Assembly: GCA_034509735.1 (NCBI GenBank) | Contig: JACGWO010000010.1 | Span: forward strand, 17,931,193 to 17,995,192 | Direction of reading: 5' to 3' | Source: Sesamum alatum | Lineage: Eukaryota; Streptophyta; Magnoliopsida; Lamiales; Pedaliaceae | Length of the DNA stretch: 64,000 bases | In this document: piece by piece, positions 25,030-35,498 of the stretch | Numbering within the stretch: position 1 is the first letter of the stretch | Layout of the letters: every line of letters begins with the position of its first letter | The notes under the pieces: generated by a model | Databases searched by the model: none | What the model saw: only the letters and a program-made list of their open reading frames with translations | What the model was told of the DNA's origin: nothing | Position numbers and translations under genes: made by a program

Positions 25030-27025
25030 TGTTAGAATAGGTGACCATGTAAGCCAATTTTGGCAGTCATATGTAACCTATGTCTAGACAATTCTTTGGT
25101 ATTTGATAAAAACATTTATGAATAAAGAAGTGAAAATTCATATGGCAATACTTTGTTTACGTTCACTTATCTGCATTTACATTTCTGTTCACTACGCAAA
25201 CAAAGCCCACGGACTGAGAAACGATTTCGGGGACTGGGACTACGCTTGGAGGTAGGTCCATGAAATCAGTCTTACCGAATCAGTCCGGAAATCTCCAAGT
25301 CAAGGAATCCCGAAAATGGGTACCGGGATTCCCTTTGAGACTTGCACTAAGCATCTGCTGTCGTATTTCATCAACGGGTGACGAAGGTCGTCTAAGCAGT
25401 GTTAGTGGGTCAGCGTGCTAGGAAGCAGCTGACTGAGGTGACTCGCGGGAATCGTCTTACGGAGGACCTTGAGTACGGTCAGCAAGGTATGACGTGTATT
25501 CCCGGTTCCAACAGTACAGGCCAAGTCCTTTGACTTGAGGAACTGCTGAGTTTACCTGTGCATCAGGTCTGTATCTTAGATATGGTGAGAGATTGCCAAA
25601 ATACTCTTGAGTAGTCATAAGCCATGTCTAGTGCAGCTCGGGTGTACAAAGTGACAGTAGTTTCCAAGAAAGGATCTGTCTCCTGTCAAAAGGTGTTGAC
25701 AGTTGAGTCTCATGTATGATCTGTGTCTTGTCCCTGAAATCTGTGGCCACAGTAACTGAACAGAAGGGAAAGGTTTCCCTTGCGGCGTTTAGTAAGGACA
25801 GACCGACACTTAGGTCCAAAATGGGTACCTGCTTTTTCCGTGCCCTAGACTCTAAGTGATGAGACCGAAGACAGAAGGACAAGTGTACTGTTAGAGCCTA
25901 AATGTTCATCCCCGAATATTTCACCTAGTCTCTAGTGCCATGGACCGTTGCTAGATGGCCACCCATGGTAACGGGCGGATTCTAGGAATCCGACCAAGTC
26001 TAGCTGAATGGTGAACCTAAAGAGTCACACACTATCCACACACACTTAGTATTTAATTTGGAATTAAATATTGGAGTAAAGGAATGATTAAATTAGATTT
26101 AATCGGGTCCTATATTTTCTTGGTGAAATAATTCCTTCTATTTGATAAAGGGAATTAAATTAATAAATAGGATTTATTAAAAGGGTTGATTTAATGGGCT
26201 TAGAATAAATTATAATATTTATTTATTATATTATATTTATTCTTTTAGCCTTTTGGAATATTTAATAGGATTTAAATATTCCATTAAATTAAAATCAACG
26301 GTTGAAATGGAAAGGGGAGATGGAAGGCTAGGATTCGTTTGACTAGGTCAAACACTAGTTTGACTAGGACTTTGACTAGGCCAAAATCCTAGTCAAATTA
26401 GGTTACTTAGAGTTTGAGTTTAAAGAGGATTAAACTCTTCCTCTATATAAACATCTAGAATTCCAACATTTGTGAGATGATGATTCTTGAAAACACACAC
26501 AACACACACTCTCCCCTTCTCCTATCTCTCGTCCGCCCCCTCTCTCTCCTCCAAGAAAATATTTCTTAGTTCTTTTTGTTCTTGGAACATTAAGAACTTA
26601 GACGAACCAATACCGTTAATTGATAACGTGTTATTGATTCGTCCACTCCAAAATTTATACACTTGTTCGTTGCTAGCACGACGTGCAAGATACGTGGGTG
26701 GATCGTGTGTCACGATTTGGAGGATCTCAAGAACGAGGTCTTGGTGCAAAACGGGGAACAACGCGAGTAGCAGTTGAAGACGAAAACGACAACGGGTAGG
26801 TCTCGTTTAAGATTTTCGTCCCTCTTTAATTTTCAACTCTATGGCCTCCATGATTTCTTTATTAGTTTTATAATCATGAGATACACCGAACGCCCGGGAA
26901 CCTCAAGGGTACACCCCTTGAGCGTGTTCTTTTAAATTAAAAGCATGTCTTTTATTTTTGTATGTTTATTATTACCGCGCTTCCGCATTCGCGCAATTCC
27001 CGGGACGATCCACCGATTTCTTTCA
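25030..27025 (+). repeat. Element C 5' LTR
   Basis: TGTTAGAATAGGTGACC...GATTTCTTTCA. Order: the CTGTGGCCACAG palindrome near 25741, the U3 block at about 25890-25975, the W-box cluster and TATA box, an AC- and CT-rich initiator region, the candidate splice donor CGG/GTAGGT at 26796. The U5 stems are CCCGGGAA/TTCCCGGG (26893-26900/26997-27004) and CTCAAGGG/CCCTTGAG (26902-26909/26915-26922). Confidence 0.95.
26338..26450 (+). promoter_or_regulatory. Element C LTR promoter: W-box cluster and TATA box
   Basis: 26338-26400 holds repeated TTTGACTAGG and its complement, giving several TTGAC(T/C) cores on both strands, the core bound by plant WRKY factors. TATATAAA follows within 26443-26451. Transcription would start some 30 bp further down, in the AC/CT-rich stretch. 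Binding is inference. Confidence 0.65.
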
Positions 27026-27026
27026 G

Positions 27027-27038
27027 TGGTATCAGAGC
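27027..27038 (+). other. Primer-binding site of element C
   Basis: TGGTATCAGAGC, one base after the LTR end, complementary to the 3' end of initiator tRNA-Met as in most plant copia elements. Confidence 0.95.
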
Positions 27039-27240
27039 CCGGTTCGGTGTATAGGCCTAGGGTTTATGTGCGTTATAAGCATGAAACGTGATATTGGCAT
27101 GTTTTATATTAAATCTTGATTGTTCTTGATTTTAAGCATGTCGATTTTATTGCTTTTGATTCGTGTGAATTTATGAATGTTGGTAATTTTCTGTTTTTCT
27201 TGGGAAACGGGGTGGAAAATTAAACGAAAACCGAGAAACG

Positions 27241-27445
27241 ACGCAGCCGGCCAGCCGGGAGGGCTGGCCGCGCGCAGCCACACGCTGCCGGCAGGGCAGA
27301 CGCGCGCAGGCAAGGGAGGCCTGCGCGCGCCCGCCCAACCGATCGCGCAGGCGCCTGCGCACGCACAAGGGCGGCAGGCTGAGCCTGCTGCCCTGTGCGC
27401 GTGCCGGCGGGCCGCTGCCGGCGGCGGCGACGGCGGCTGCTGCTG
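27241..27445 (+). repeat. CpG-rich leader array, short version (C)
   Basis: About 200 bp of GC-rich sequence with many CGCGCG runs and small inverted repeats (GGCCAGCC/GGCTGGCC), set in AT-rich surroundings. It ends in an inverted telobox pair at 27446-27465 (CTAGGGTTT facing AAACCCTAG). Long open frames across it on both strands come from lack of stops, not coding. Confidence 0.85.
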
Positions 27446-27465
27446 CTAGGGTTTCAAAACCCTAG

Positions 27466-28974
27466 CAGTGTTTTTCTTTTATTTTTAATTATTTTCAATT
27501 TTAATTTTGAATTAATTCTGAAAAATCGTTTTTGGTTCAATTATGCCTATTTTTTCTAAAGACATTATTCTAGGAGTAAAATAAATTGGATTTGGAATCC
27601 CGGGGTTATTTTACTTAAAATAATGAGGAAAGGTTTTCCTAAAACGAGAAAATAATATTACCAATATTTGTGTTTTTATTTTTCACACGTTGTGCACATA
27701 TTCATTTATTATTTTGATATTTATGATTGGAAATCATATGTTGTTGGTATTTTGTAATTATATGATTGGATCATGTGATTATGTGTGTTGAATGGAAATG
27801 GATGATCGCGAGCCCTAGACCGAATGTATGGTTTATTTTCTGTTGGGCCTGTGTGCCTCTTTTACTGCTTTCTCCTTCTCTCTCTTTCTAGTTACCTTGG
27901 AATAATAAGGCATTCTACCTCCCTCCTTATGTACTCCCCCCGGGTTTTCGCTGGGGTTTCTATTTTTAATATGTAATGAGAGTAGACTAGGAGTGAGGTT
28001 TCTATTTTTTATAATTGGTGGAGAAGAAGGAAGGACCACATGGAGAGCCCAGACGGGAGGCCCCCTTGGAGTTTTCCATGAAGTGAAGAAAGAGAAAAAG
28101 AGACCAAGGCCCATCAGCATAATGATTGGGTTACTATTAATGTAATAGTATAGGACCAACCCTAGATTGACCATAGATCCACTGCGGGCTCAGTGGGTCG
28201 CATAGGATTCGGTCTCGTGATAATCCAACAGGGGCGTGCTAGGCTTTAATTTTGCATGTGGTTATGATGATGAATGAATGGGTTGTTTATTTATCGTATA
28301 ACTGCTGTAGATGATTTATTTACGCATTATGGATGTATGTGTAGATATTTATTTATTTGAGATCTCGGTCATTACTTACTCTCACATTGGTTGGACCAAT
28401 GTCAAAATATTAGACCCTAGACAAAGTGGACATAAACTCTAGGAGTTTGTCCATGCCTTCCAATCCATGACATAGTGAGGAAGCTGCTTTAGGTCATTAG
28501 CGTGGTCTCACGAGTCGTGGCACGTTATTGTACTTAAAGGAAGCTGCATATGTCATGAACGAAAAGCGGGCTGCTGCTACCTGTCTCACGAGTCGTGGGG
28601 GTACCAGTGGGTCCGTGGCTCGATCGATTTGGTTGGGTCTAACGCCCAATTAACATGATTCGCTTGGAGTCCTCGGGATCATGTGAAAGGGTGAGGCAAT
28701 AATCTTGGGAATCTCGTGGAACGAGAATGGTATGGAATACCTCCCACAGGATCTTTTTCATGCGAATCGTAAAAGCGGGGTATGGGAAAAATCGCTATGG
28801 ATCCCAAGCCCACTTGGAAAGGATTTCCCGAAAATCACGTTTGAGAGTACCGTGTTTTCGTATAAATAGTGGGAGGATTAAATGACTAAAGTCCATGCAT
28901 TTAATTATTTTATCAAACCACCGTCTTTTATTTTCTGTTGATCGCGCACTGTTTTCTAAAATGTAGATTTTAAA
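27466..28974 (+). other. Element C leader between CpG array and gag
   Basis: Non-coding. The pyrimidine tract ending in TAG at 27889-27891 is a good candidate acceptor. CACGAGTCGTG occurs at 28509-28519 and 28587-28597. The TATAAATA box is at 28861. The leader ends with AATGTAG/ATTTTAAA just before the gag ATG. Confidence 0.75.
28861..28868 (+). promoter_or_regulatory. Candidate internal TATA box upstream of C gag
   Basis: TATAAATA, 114 bp before the gag ATG, in the context TCG-TATAAATA-GTGGGAGG shared with D and E. Confidence 0.5.
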
Positions 28975-29472
28975 ATGTCTAAGAACCCACTTTCCACCAT
29001 TCTTGAGACAAACAAATTCAATGGAACAAACTACAACGACTGGTTGCGCAATCTCAGGATAGTCCTAGATTACGAGAACCAAGGCTACGTCATGGACGAG
29101 CCTCTCCCTAGGACCTTACCGGAAGGATCCACGCCAGAAGAATGTGAGACGTTCGAGACTTGGCATAAGGATAACCGGAAGGTCCGTAGCATCATACTTG
29201 CTTCGATGATCAATGAGATTCAGAAGCAATATGAAAGGCTAGACGATGTCCCTTCCATTATGGCTCGCCTTAAGGATTGCTATGAAAGGCCGTCAAAGCA
29301 GCTACGAACACTAAGAGTGTTCCCATTGCCAAAGAGGGGAAAGGCAAAGGAAAGGGAAAGCTTGTCTCCAAGCAACAGTCAAACGCATATGACATATGTA
29401 TCAACTGCCGTGAGAAAGGGCATTAGAAGAGAGAGTGCCCCAAACTCTTCTCGAACCAAGGTATATATGTGA
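28975..29472 (+). pseudogene. Element C gag, internally deleted
   Basis: The start MSKNPLSTILETNKFNGTNY is intact and the first about 100 residues match E. After MARLKDCYE the frame jumps: about 380 bp present in E (roughly from 46028 to 46404) are missing. The remainder is read out of frame until 29472. In the original frame the zinc-knuckle Trp codon is TAG near 29428. No functional capsid or nucleocapsid is expected. Confidence 0.9.
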
Positions 29473-29474
29473 TT

Positions 29475-29790
29475 GAGGTTAATATGGTCACTAGTTCTGC
29501 CTCTTGGGTATTAGATACCGGCTGTGGAGCTCACATTTGCAATGACTTGCAGGTGTTGAAAAGAAGCAGAAAACTGGGTAGCAGGGACATGATCCTGAAG
29601 CTTGGGAATGGCAAGGCCATCTCGGCAGAAGCAGTAGGATCCGCCACTCTAGTGATTAGTGATAATATTAGCATAGATTTAGAGCAAGTTTATTTTGTAC
29701 TCAGTATGATTAAAAACATCATTTCCATTCCATTGTTGGACAATAGTGGTTATGAGTTTAGAATTAATAAAATTGCTTTTATTTGATGAG
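29475..29790 (+). pseudogene. Element C protease region
   Basis: Copia aspartic protease with active site WVLDTGCGAHICND, then LGNGKAISAEAVGSATL and IPLLDNSGYEF. The domain body is open, but an A is missing in the run near 29768 compared with D and E. The frame therefore shifts before the integrase. Confidence 0.88.
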
Positions 29791-30970
29791 GTGTGGAATT
29801 GCTCATCTACTTGGTACATTGCATAACGGACTCTATATCTTGCAACAAACAAATTTCGTCCTCAATGCACAACACAAACGAAAATTAGATAATAACGGGA
29901 ACGCACATCTGTGGCACGCTAGGCTAGGTCACATATCCCAAGATAGGATAAAAAGGTTGGTAGACTCAAAGAACCTAGAGGTTGGGGACTTGGGCGATCT
30001 ACCAACTTGTGAGTCCTGTCTAAGAGGGAAAATGACCAAGAGGCCCTTTGTAGGACAAAGCAGGCTTGCCACAGGTCTGTTGGACTTGGTCCATACAGAC
30101 GTATGTGGACCACTAAGGACGGAGGCCCGAGGTGGGTTCTCATACTTCATAACCTTCACCAATGATCATTCACAGTATGGTTATGTTTACCTGATGAGGT
30201 ACAAGTCTGAAGCTCTTAAGAGGTTTAAAGAATTCAGACTTGAAGTGGAGAACCAAACCAACTGCAAAATTAAAATCCTTCGGTCGGACCGAGGCGGTGA
30301 ATACCTTAGTACGGAGTTCCTAGATTATCTAAAAGAACATGGTATAATATCAGAATGGACACCTCCAGGAACACCGCAGTTAAATGGTGTCTCTGAAAGG
30401 AGGAATCGAACCCTGTTGGACATGGTTCGGTCCATGATGAGTTTTACCAAATTGCCCTTATCGTTTTGGGGCTATGCACTAGAAACGGCGGCCAAATTAT
30501 TGAATTTAGCGCCTACTAGTGCATTGACCCAAACGCCATATGAGATATGGCACGGCAAGCCTGCATCCTACAACTACTTGAAAGTGTGGGGTAGCCCCGC
30601 ATACGTCAAGAGGTTAGTGGGAGATAAGTTAGAATCTAGGTCTAGCTTATACAGGTTCGTTAGATACCCTAAAGAAACTGCGGGTTATTACTTTTATGAC
30701 CCCTTGGAACAAAAGGTGTTTGTTTCAAGAAATGCAGTATTCTTGGAGCAAGGCTTCCCGGAGGATATCCAACCTGATGAGTTGATCCTTGAGGAATCAA
30801 GTGATGGAATCCAGCCATCAAAGGAAGCCGCGGAACCCTCACTTAGAGGATTCAGAATAGACAGCCGAAGGGCTGACCAACCTCGAGAAGTCCAACATGC
30901 TAGGCATGAAGGACAGCCCTAGGAACAGCCAGCCCCGGTTCCTGAACCACCGGCTCCGATACAGTCAGTG
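29783..30970 (+). pseudogene. Element C integrase (open to a stop at 30920)
   Basis: Open frame 29783-30922. Order: GAG-pre-integrase part (LHNGLYILQQ), zinc-binding HARLGH...CESC, core with HTDVCGP, RSDRGGEYLS and NGVSERRNRT. The second Asp and the Glu keep the 35-residue spacing of DD35E. The C-terminal part is KLESRSSLYRF, YYFYDPLEQKVFVSRNAVF. The frame stops at TAG 30920-30922 in the linker before RT. The insertion point of E (TSD GTCAG) follows at 30970. In E and D the linker stays open here, so the stop is specific to C. Confidence 0.92.
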
Positions 30971-32624
30971 TTAGAATAGGTGACCATGTAAGCCAATTTT
31001 GGCGGGTATATGTAACCTATGTCTAGATAATTATAGGTGTTTGATAAATCATTAATGAATAAAGAAGTGAATTTCATTTGGCATCACTTTGTTTGTGTTC
31101 ACTTATATTTGTTTTCCATATCTGTTCACTACGCAAACAAAGCCCACGGACTGAGAATCAATTTCGGGGACTGGGACTACGCTTGGAGGTAGGTCCATGG
31201 AATCAGTCTTCCCGAATCAGTCCGGAAATCTCCAAGTCAAGGAATCCCGAAAATGGGTACCGGGATTCCATTTGAGACTTGCACTAAGCACCTGCTGTCG
31301 TGTTTCATCGACGGGTGACGAGGGTCGTCTAAGCAGTGTTAGTGGGTTAGCATGCGAGGACGCAGCTGACTGAGGTGACTCGCGGGAACCGTCTTACGGA
31401 GGACCTTGAGTATGGTCAGCAAGGTATGACGTGTATTCCCGGTTCCAACGGTACAGGTCAAGTCCTTTGACTTGAGGAATTGCTGAGTTTACCTGTACAT
31501 CAGGGCTGTATCTTAGATATGGTGAGAGATTGCCAGAATTCTCTTTGGTAGTCATAAGCCATGTCTAGTGCAGTTCTGGTGTGCAAAGTGACAGTAGTTT
31601 CCAAGAAAGGATCTGTCTCCTGTCAATAGGTTTTGGCAGTTGAGTCTCATGTATACTCTAGGTCTTGTCCCTAAAACTGTGGCCACAGTGACTGAACAGA
31701 AGGGAAGGATTCCCTTGCGGCGTTTAGTGAGGACAGACCGACACTTAGGTCCAAAATGGGTACCTGCATTTTTCGTGCCCTAGACTCTAAGTGATGAGAC
31801 CGAAGACAGAAGGACAAGTGTACTGTTAGAGCCTAAATGTTCATCCCTGAATATTTCACCTAGTCTCTAGTGCCATGGACCGTTGTTAGATGGCCACCCA
31901 TGGTAACGGAAGGATTCTAGGAATCCGACCAAGTCTAGCTGAAAGGTGAACCTAAAGAGTCACACACTATCCACACACATTTAGATATTTAATTAGGAAT
32001 TAAATATTGGAGTGAAGGAATGATTAAATTGGATTTAATCGGGTCCTTTACTTTTCTTGGAGAAATAATTCCTTCTATTAGATATAAGGAATTAAATTGA
32101 TAAATTAGATTTATCAAAGGGATTTATTTAATGGGCTTAAAATAATATTTATATTTATTTTAGCCTCTTGGAAATATTTAAATAGGTTTTAAATATTCCA
32201 TTAAATTAAATTAAATCAACGGTTGAGATCAATGGGAGAGATGGATGGCTAGGATTGTTTTGACTAGGTCAAAACACTACTTTGACTAGGACTTTGACTA
32301 GGTCAAAATCCTAGTCAAATTAGAGTTCTTAAAAGAGGAGTTTAAAGAGGATTAAAACTCCTCTTCTATATAAACCCCTAGCATCCTACAAGTTGAAGGA
32401 TGATGAATCTCCAACACACACACAACACACACACAACTCGGCTCTCTCTCTCCCTCTATCTCGTCCGCCCTCTCTCTCTCACACACTCCAAGAAAATTAT
32501 TTTCTTTGTTCTCTTGTTCTTGGAACATTAGAACTTGATGAATCAATACCGTTAATTCATAACGTGTTGTTGATTCATCCACTCCAAAATATAAACTTGT
32601 TCGTTGCTAGCACGACGTGCAAGA
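30971..32624 (+). repeat. Element E 5' LTR, segment 1
   Basis: TGTTAGAATAGGTGACC start. U3 block at about 31830-31912, W-box cluster at about 32258-32323, TATATAAA at 32367-32374, AC/CT-rich stretch at about 32410-32500. It ends with CAAGA (32620-32624), the left TSD of D. Confidence 0.95.
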
Positions 32625-34618
32625 TGTTAGAATAGGTGACCATGTAAGCCAATTTTGGCGGGTATATGTAACCTATGTCTAGACAATTATAGGTGTTTTG
32701 ATAAATCATTAATGAATAAAGAAGTGAATTTTCATTTGGCATTACTTTGTTTGTGTTCACTTGCACCTATTTTTCCATATCTGTTCACTACGCAAACAGA
32801 GCCCACGGACTGAGATTCGATTTCGGGGACTGGGACTACGCTTGGAGGTAGGTCCATGAAATCAGTCTTCCCGAATCAGTCCGGAAATCTCCAAGTCAAG
32901 GAATCCCGAAAATGGGTACCGGGATTCCATTTGAGACTTGCACTAAGCATCTGCTGTCGTGTTTCATCGACGGGTGACGAGGATCGTCTAAGCAGTGTTA
33001 GTGGGTTAGCCTGCTAGGACGCAGCTGACTGAGGTGACTCGCGGGAACCGTCTTACGGAGGACCTTGAGTATGGTCTGCTAGGTATGACGTGTATTCCCG
33101 GTTCCAACGGTACAGGTAAAGTCCTTTGACTTGAGGAATTACTGAGTTTACCTGTACATCAGGATTGTATCTTAGATATGGTGAGAGATTGCCAGAATTC
33201 CATTTGGTAGTCATAAGCCATGTCTAGTGCAGTTCTGATGTACAAAGTGACAGTAGTTTCCAAGAAAGGATCTGTCTCCTGTCAATAGGTTTTGACAGTT
33301 GAGTCTCATGTATGCTCTAGGTCTTGTCCCTAAAAACTGTGGCCACAGTGACTGAACAGAAGGGAAGGGTTCCCTCGCGGCGTTTAGTGTGGACAGACCG
33401 ACACTTAGGTCCAAAATGGGTACCTGCATTTTCCGTGCCTTAGACTCTAAGTGTTGAGACCGTAGACAGAAGGACAAGCGTACTGTTAGAGCCTAAATGT
33501 TCATCCCTGAATATTTCACCTAGTCTCTAGTGCCATGGACCGTTGCTAGATGGCCACCCATGGTAACGGACGGATTCTAGGAATCCGACCAAGTCTAGCT
33601 GAATGGTGAACCTAAAAAGTCACACACTATCCACACACAATTAAATATTTAATTTGGAATTAAATATTGCAGTGAAGGAATGATTAAATTAGATTTAATC
33701 GGGACCTTTATTTTTCTTGGAGAAATAATTCTTTCTATTTGATAGAAGGAATTAAATTGATAAATTGGATTTATCAAAAGGATTTATTTAATGGGCTTAA
33801 ATAATATTTATAATTATTTTAGCCTCTTGGAAATATTTAAATAGGTTTTAAATATTTCCATTAAATTAAATTAAATCAACGGTTGAGATTAATGGGAGAG
33901 ATGGATGGCTAGGATCGTTTTGACTAGGTCAAAACACTAGTTTGACTAGGACTTTGACTAGGTCAAAATCCTAATCAAATTAGAGTTCTTGAAAGAGGAG
34001 TTTAAAGAGGATTAAACTCCTCTTCTATATAAACCCCTAGCATCCTACAATTTACATGATGATGAAACTCCAAACACACACACACAACACACACACACGG
34101 TTTCTCTCTCTCTCCCATCTCTCTCGTCCGCCCCTCTCTCTCTCAAGAATATAGTTTTTCTTGATTCTTTTGTTCTTGGAACATTAGAATCTTGATGAAT
34201 CAATACCATTAATTGATAATGTGTTATTGATTCATCCACTCCAAAATTATACACTTGTTCGTTGCTAGCACGACGTGCAAGATACGTGGGTGGATCGTGT
34301 GTCACGAATTAGAGGGTCTCAAAGACGGGATCTTGGTGCAAAACGGGGAACAACGCGTGTAGCCGTTGAAGACGAAAACGACAACGGGTAGGTCTCGTTT
34401 TAAATTTTCGCCCCCTTTTAATTTCCAACCCTATGGCCTCCATGATTTATTTTATGTTATACGTTCATGAGATACACCGAATGCCCGGGAAAATTTCAAA
34501 GGCACACCCTTTGAAACGTGTTTTTAATTTAAAAGCATGTTTAAATTCCGTTTTAATTTTTAATTATACCGCGCTTCCGCATTCGCGCTTTTCCCGGGAC
34601 GATCCACATAATCTTTCA
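32625..34618 (+). repeat. Element D 5' LTR
   Basis: TGTTAGAATAGGTGACC...TAATCTTTCA. The U5 fold is the clearest in the window: CCCGGGAAAA/TTTTCCCGGG (34484-34493/34589-34598) encloses TTTCAAAGG/CCTTTGAAA (34494-34502/34508-34516) and AATTTAAA/TTTAAATT (34526-34533/34540-34547). It also encloses a GCGC...GCGC arm (34571-34588). Confidence 0.96.
33918..34033 (+). promoter_or_regulatory. Element D LTR promoter: W-box cluster and TATA box
   Basis: TTTGACTAGGTCAAA and related copies at 33918-33982 give at least four TTGAC cores in both directions. TATATAAA is at 34026-34033, followed by AC- and CT-rich sequence. The 3' LTR has the same set (42389-42450, 42497-42504). Confidence 0.68.
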
Positions 34619-34619
34619 G

Positions 34620-34631
34620 TGGTATCAGAGC
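34620..34631 (+). other. Primer-binding site of element D
   Basis: TGGTATCAGAGC after a 1-base spacer, initiator tRNA-Met type. Confidence 0.95.
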
Positions 34632-34837
34632 CCGGTTCGGTGTATAGGCCTAGGGTTTATGTGCGTTTTAAGCATGAAACGTGAAATAGCATGTTGTAAT
34701 TAAATCTTGAATTTCTTGATTCTTGAAGCATGTTATTTTATTGCTTTTAATTCGTGTGAATTGCTGAATATTGGTATTTTCTGTTTTTCTTGGGAATCGG
34801 GATGGGAATTAATCTGAAAAAACGAGAAAACGTCACA

Positions 34838-35498
34838 GCCGGCCAGCCGGGAAGGCTGGCCGCGCGCAGCCGAGCGCTGCCGGCAGGGCAGACGCGCGCA
34901 GGCATGGGAAGCCTGCGCGCGCGCGCGCGCTGCCGGCCGCGCAGGGGCAGCGCGCAGCCGGGTTGGCTGCGCGCGGGCGTGCGCGCATGGAAACGCCTCC
35001 AGGCGCGCGCGCGGGCAGACAGAGGTGCCAGCGCGCGCGCGGGCAGACAGAGGTGCCTGCGCGCGCGCGCCCGGCAGGCGCGCCCATGCGCGCGCGCGCG
35101 CAAGGCTGGCGGGCGGAGGAGCCCGCGCGCGGACGGGCACCAGGCGCGCCGCCAGGCGCGCGCGCACGCAGACGGAGGCGTCTGCGCGCGCGCGCCCGGC
35201 AGGCACGCCCAGTGCGCGTCTGCGCGCGCGCTCTGCGCACGACGCAGGGACGCGGCCGGTGGCCAGCAGGCCAGCGCGCGCGCGCACAGGCAAAGGAGCC
35301 TGCGTGCGCGTCGGCCTGCCGATGCGCCAGGCCGCGCAGACTGATGCCGGCCAGGCGCGCGCGCACTCAGGCAGGGGCCTGCGCGCGCGCGCCCGGCAAG
35401 GCGGTGCCTGCGCGCGCGCAGAGGCGGCAGGCAGGGCCTGCTGCCCTGCGCGCCCGGCGGCCGACTGCTGCAGGCGGCGGCGGCCGGTGGCTCCTTGG
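34838..35498 (+). repeat. CpG-rich leader array, long version (D)
   Basis: About 660 bp of almost pure G/C with repeated CGCGCGCGCG runs. Around 35000-35060 an imperfect unit of about 33 bp (GCGCGCGGGCAGACAGAGGT) is tandem. Alternating pyrimidine-purine runs can adopt Z-DNA, and inverted units can form very stable RNA stems. An inverted telobox pair (35499-35518) closes it. Open frames of up to 186 codons on both strands are compositional. Confidence 0.88.

Noticed and set aside
26522..26777. 80-100 codon frames near LTR transcription starts (also 5537, 32393, 42473, 51215, 54927)
   Set aside because: Peptides come from the AC/CT-rich stretch and change with repeat length between LTRs; no conservation of reading frame.
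28500..28600. Repeated palindromes considered as a CRISPR-like array or tRNA arms
   Set aside because: Only two copies per element, eukaryotic retrotransposon context, and no cloverleaf or spacer pattern.
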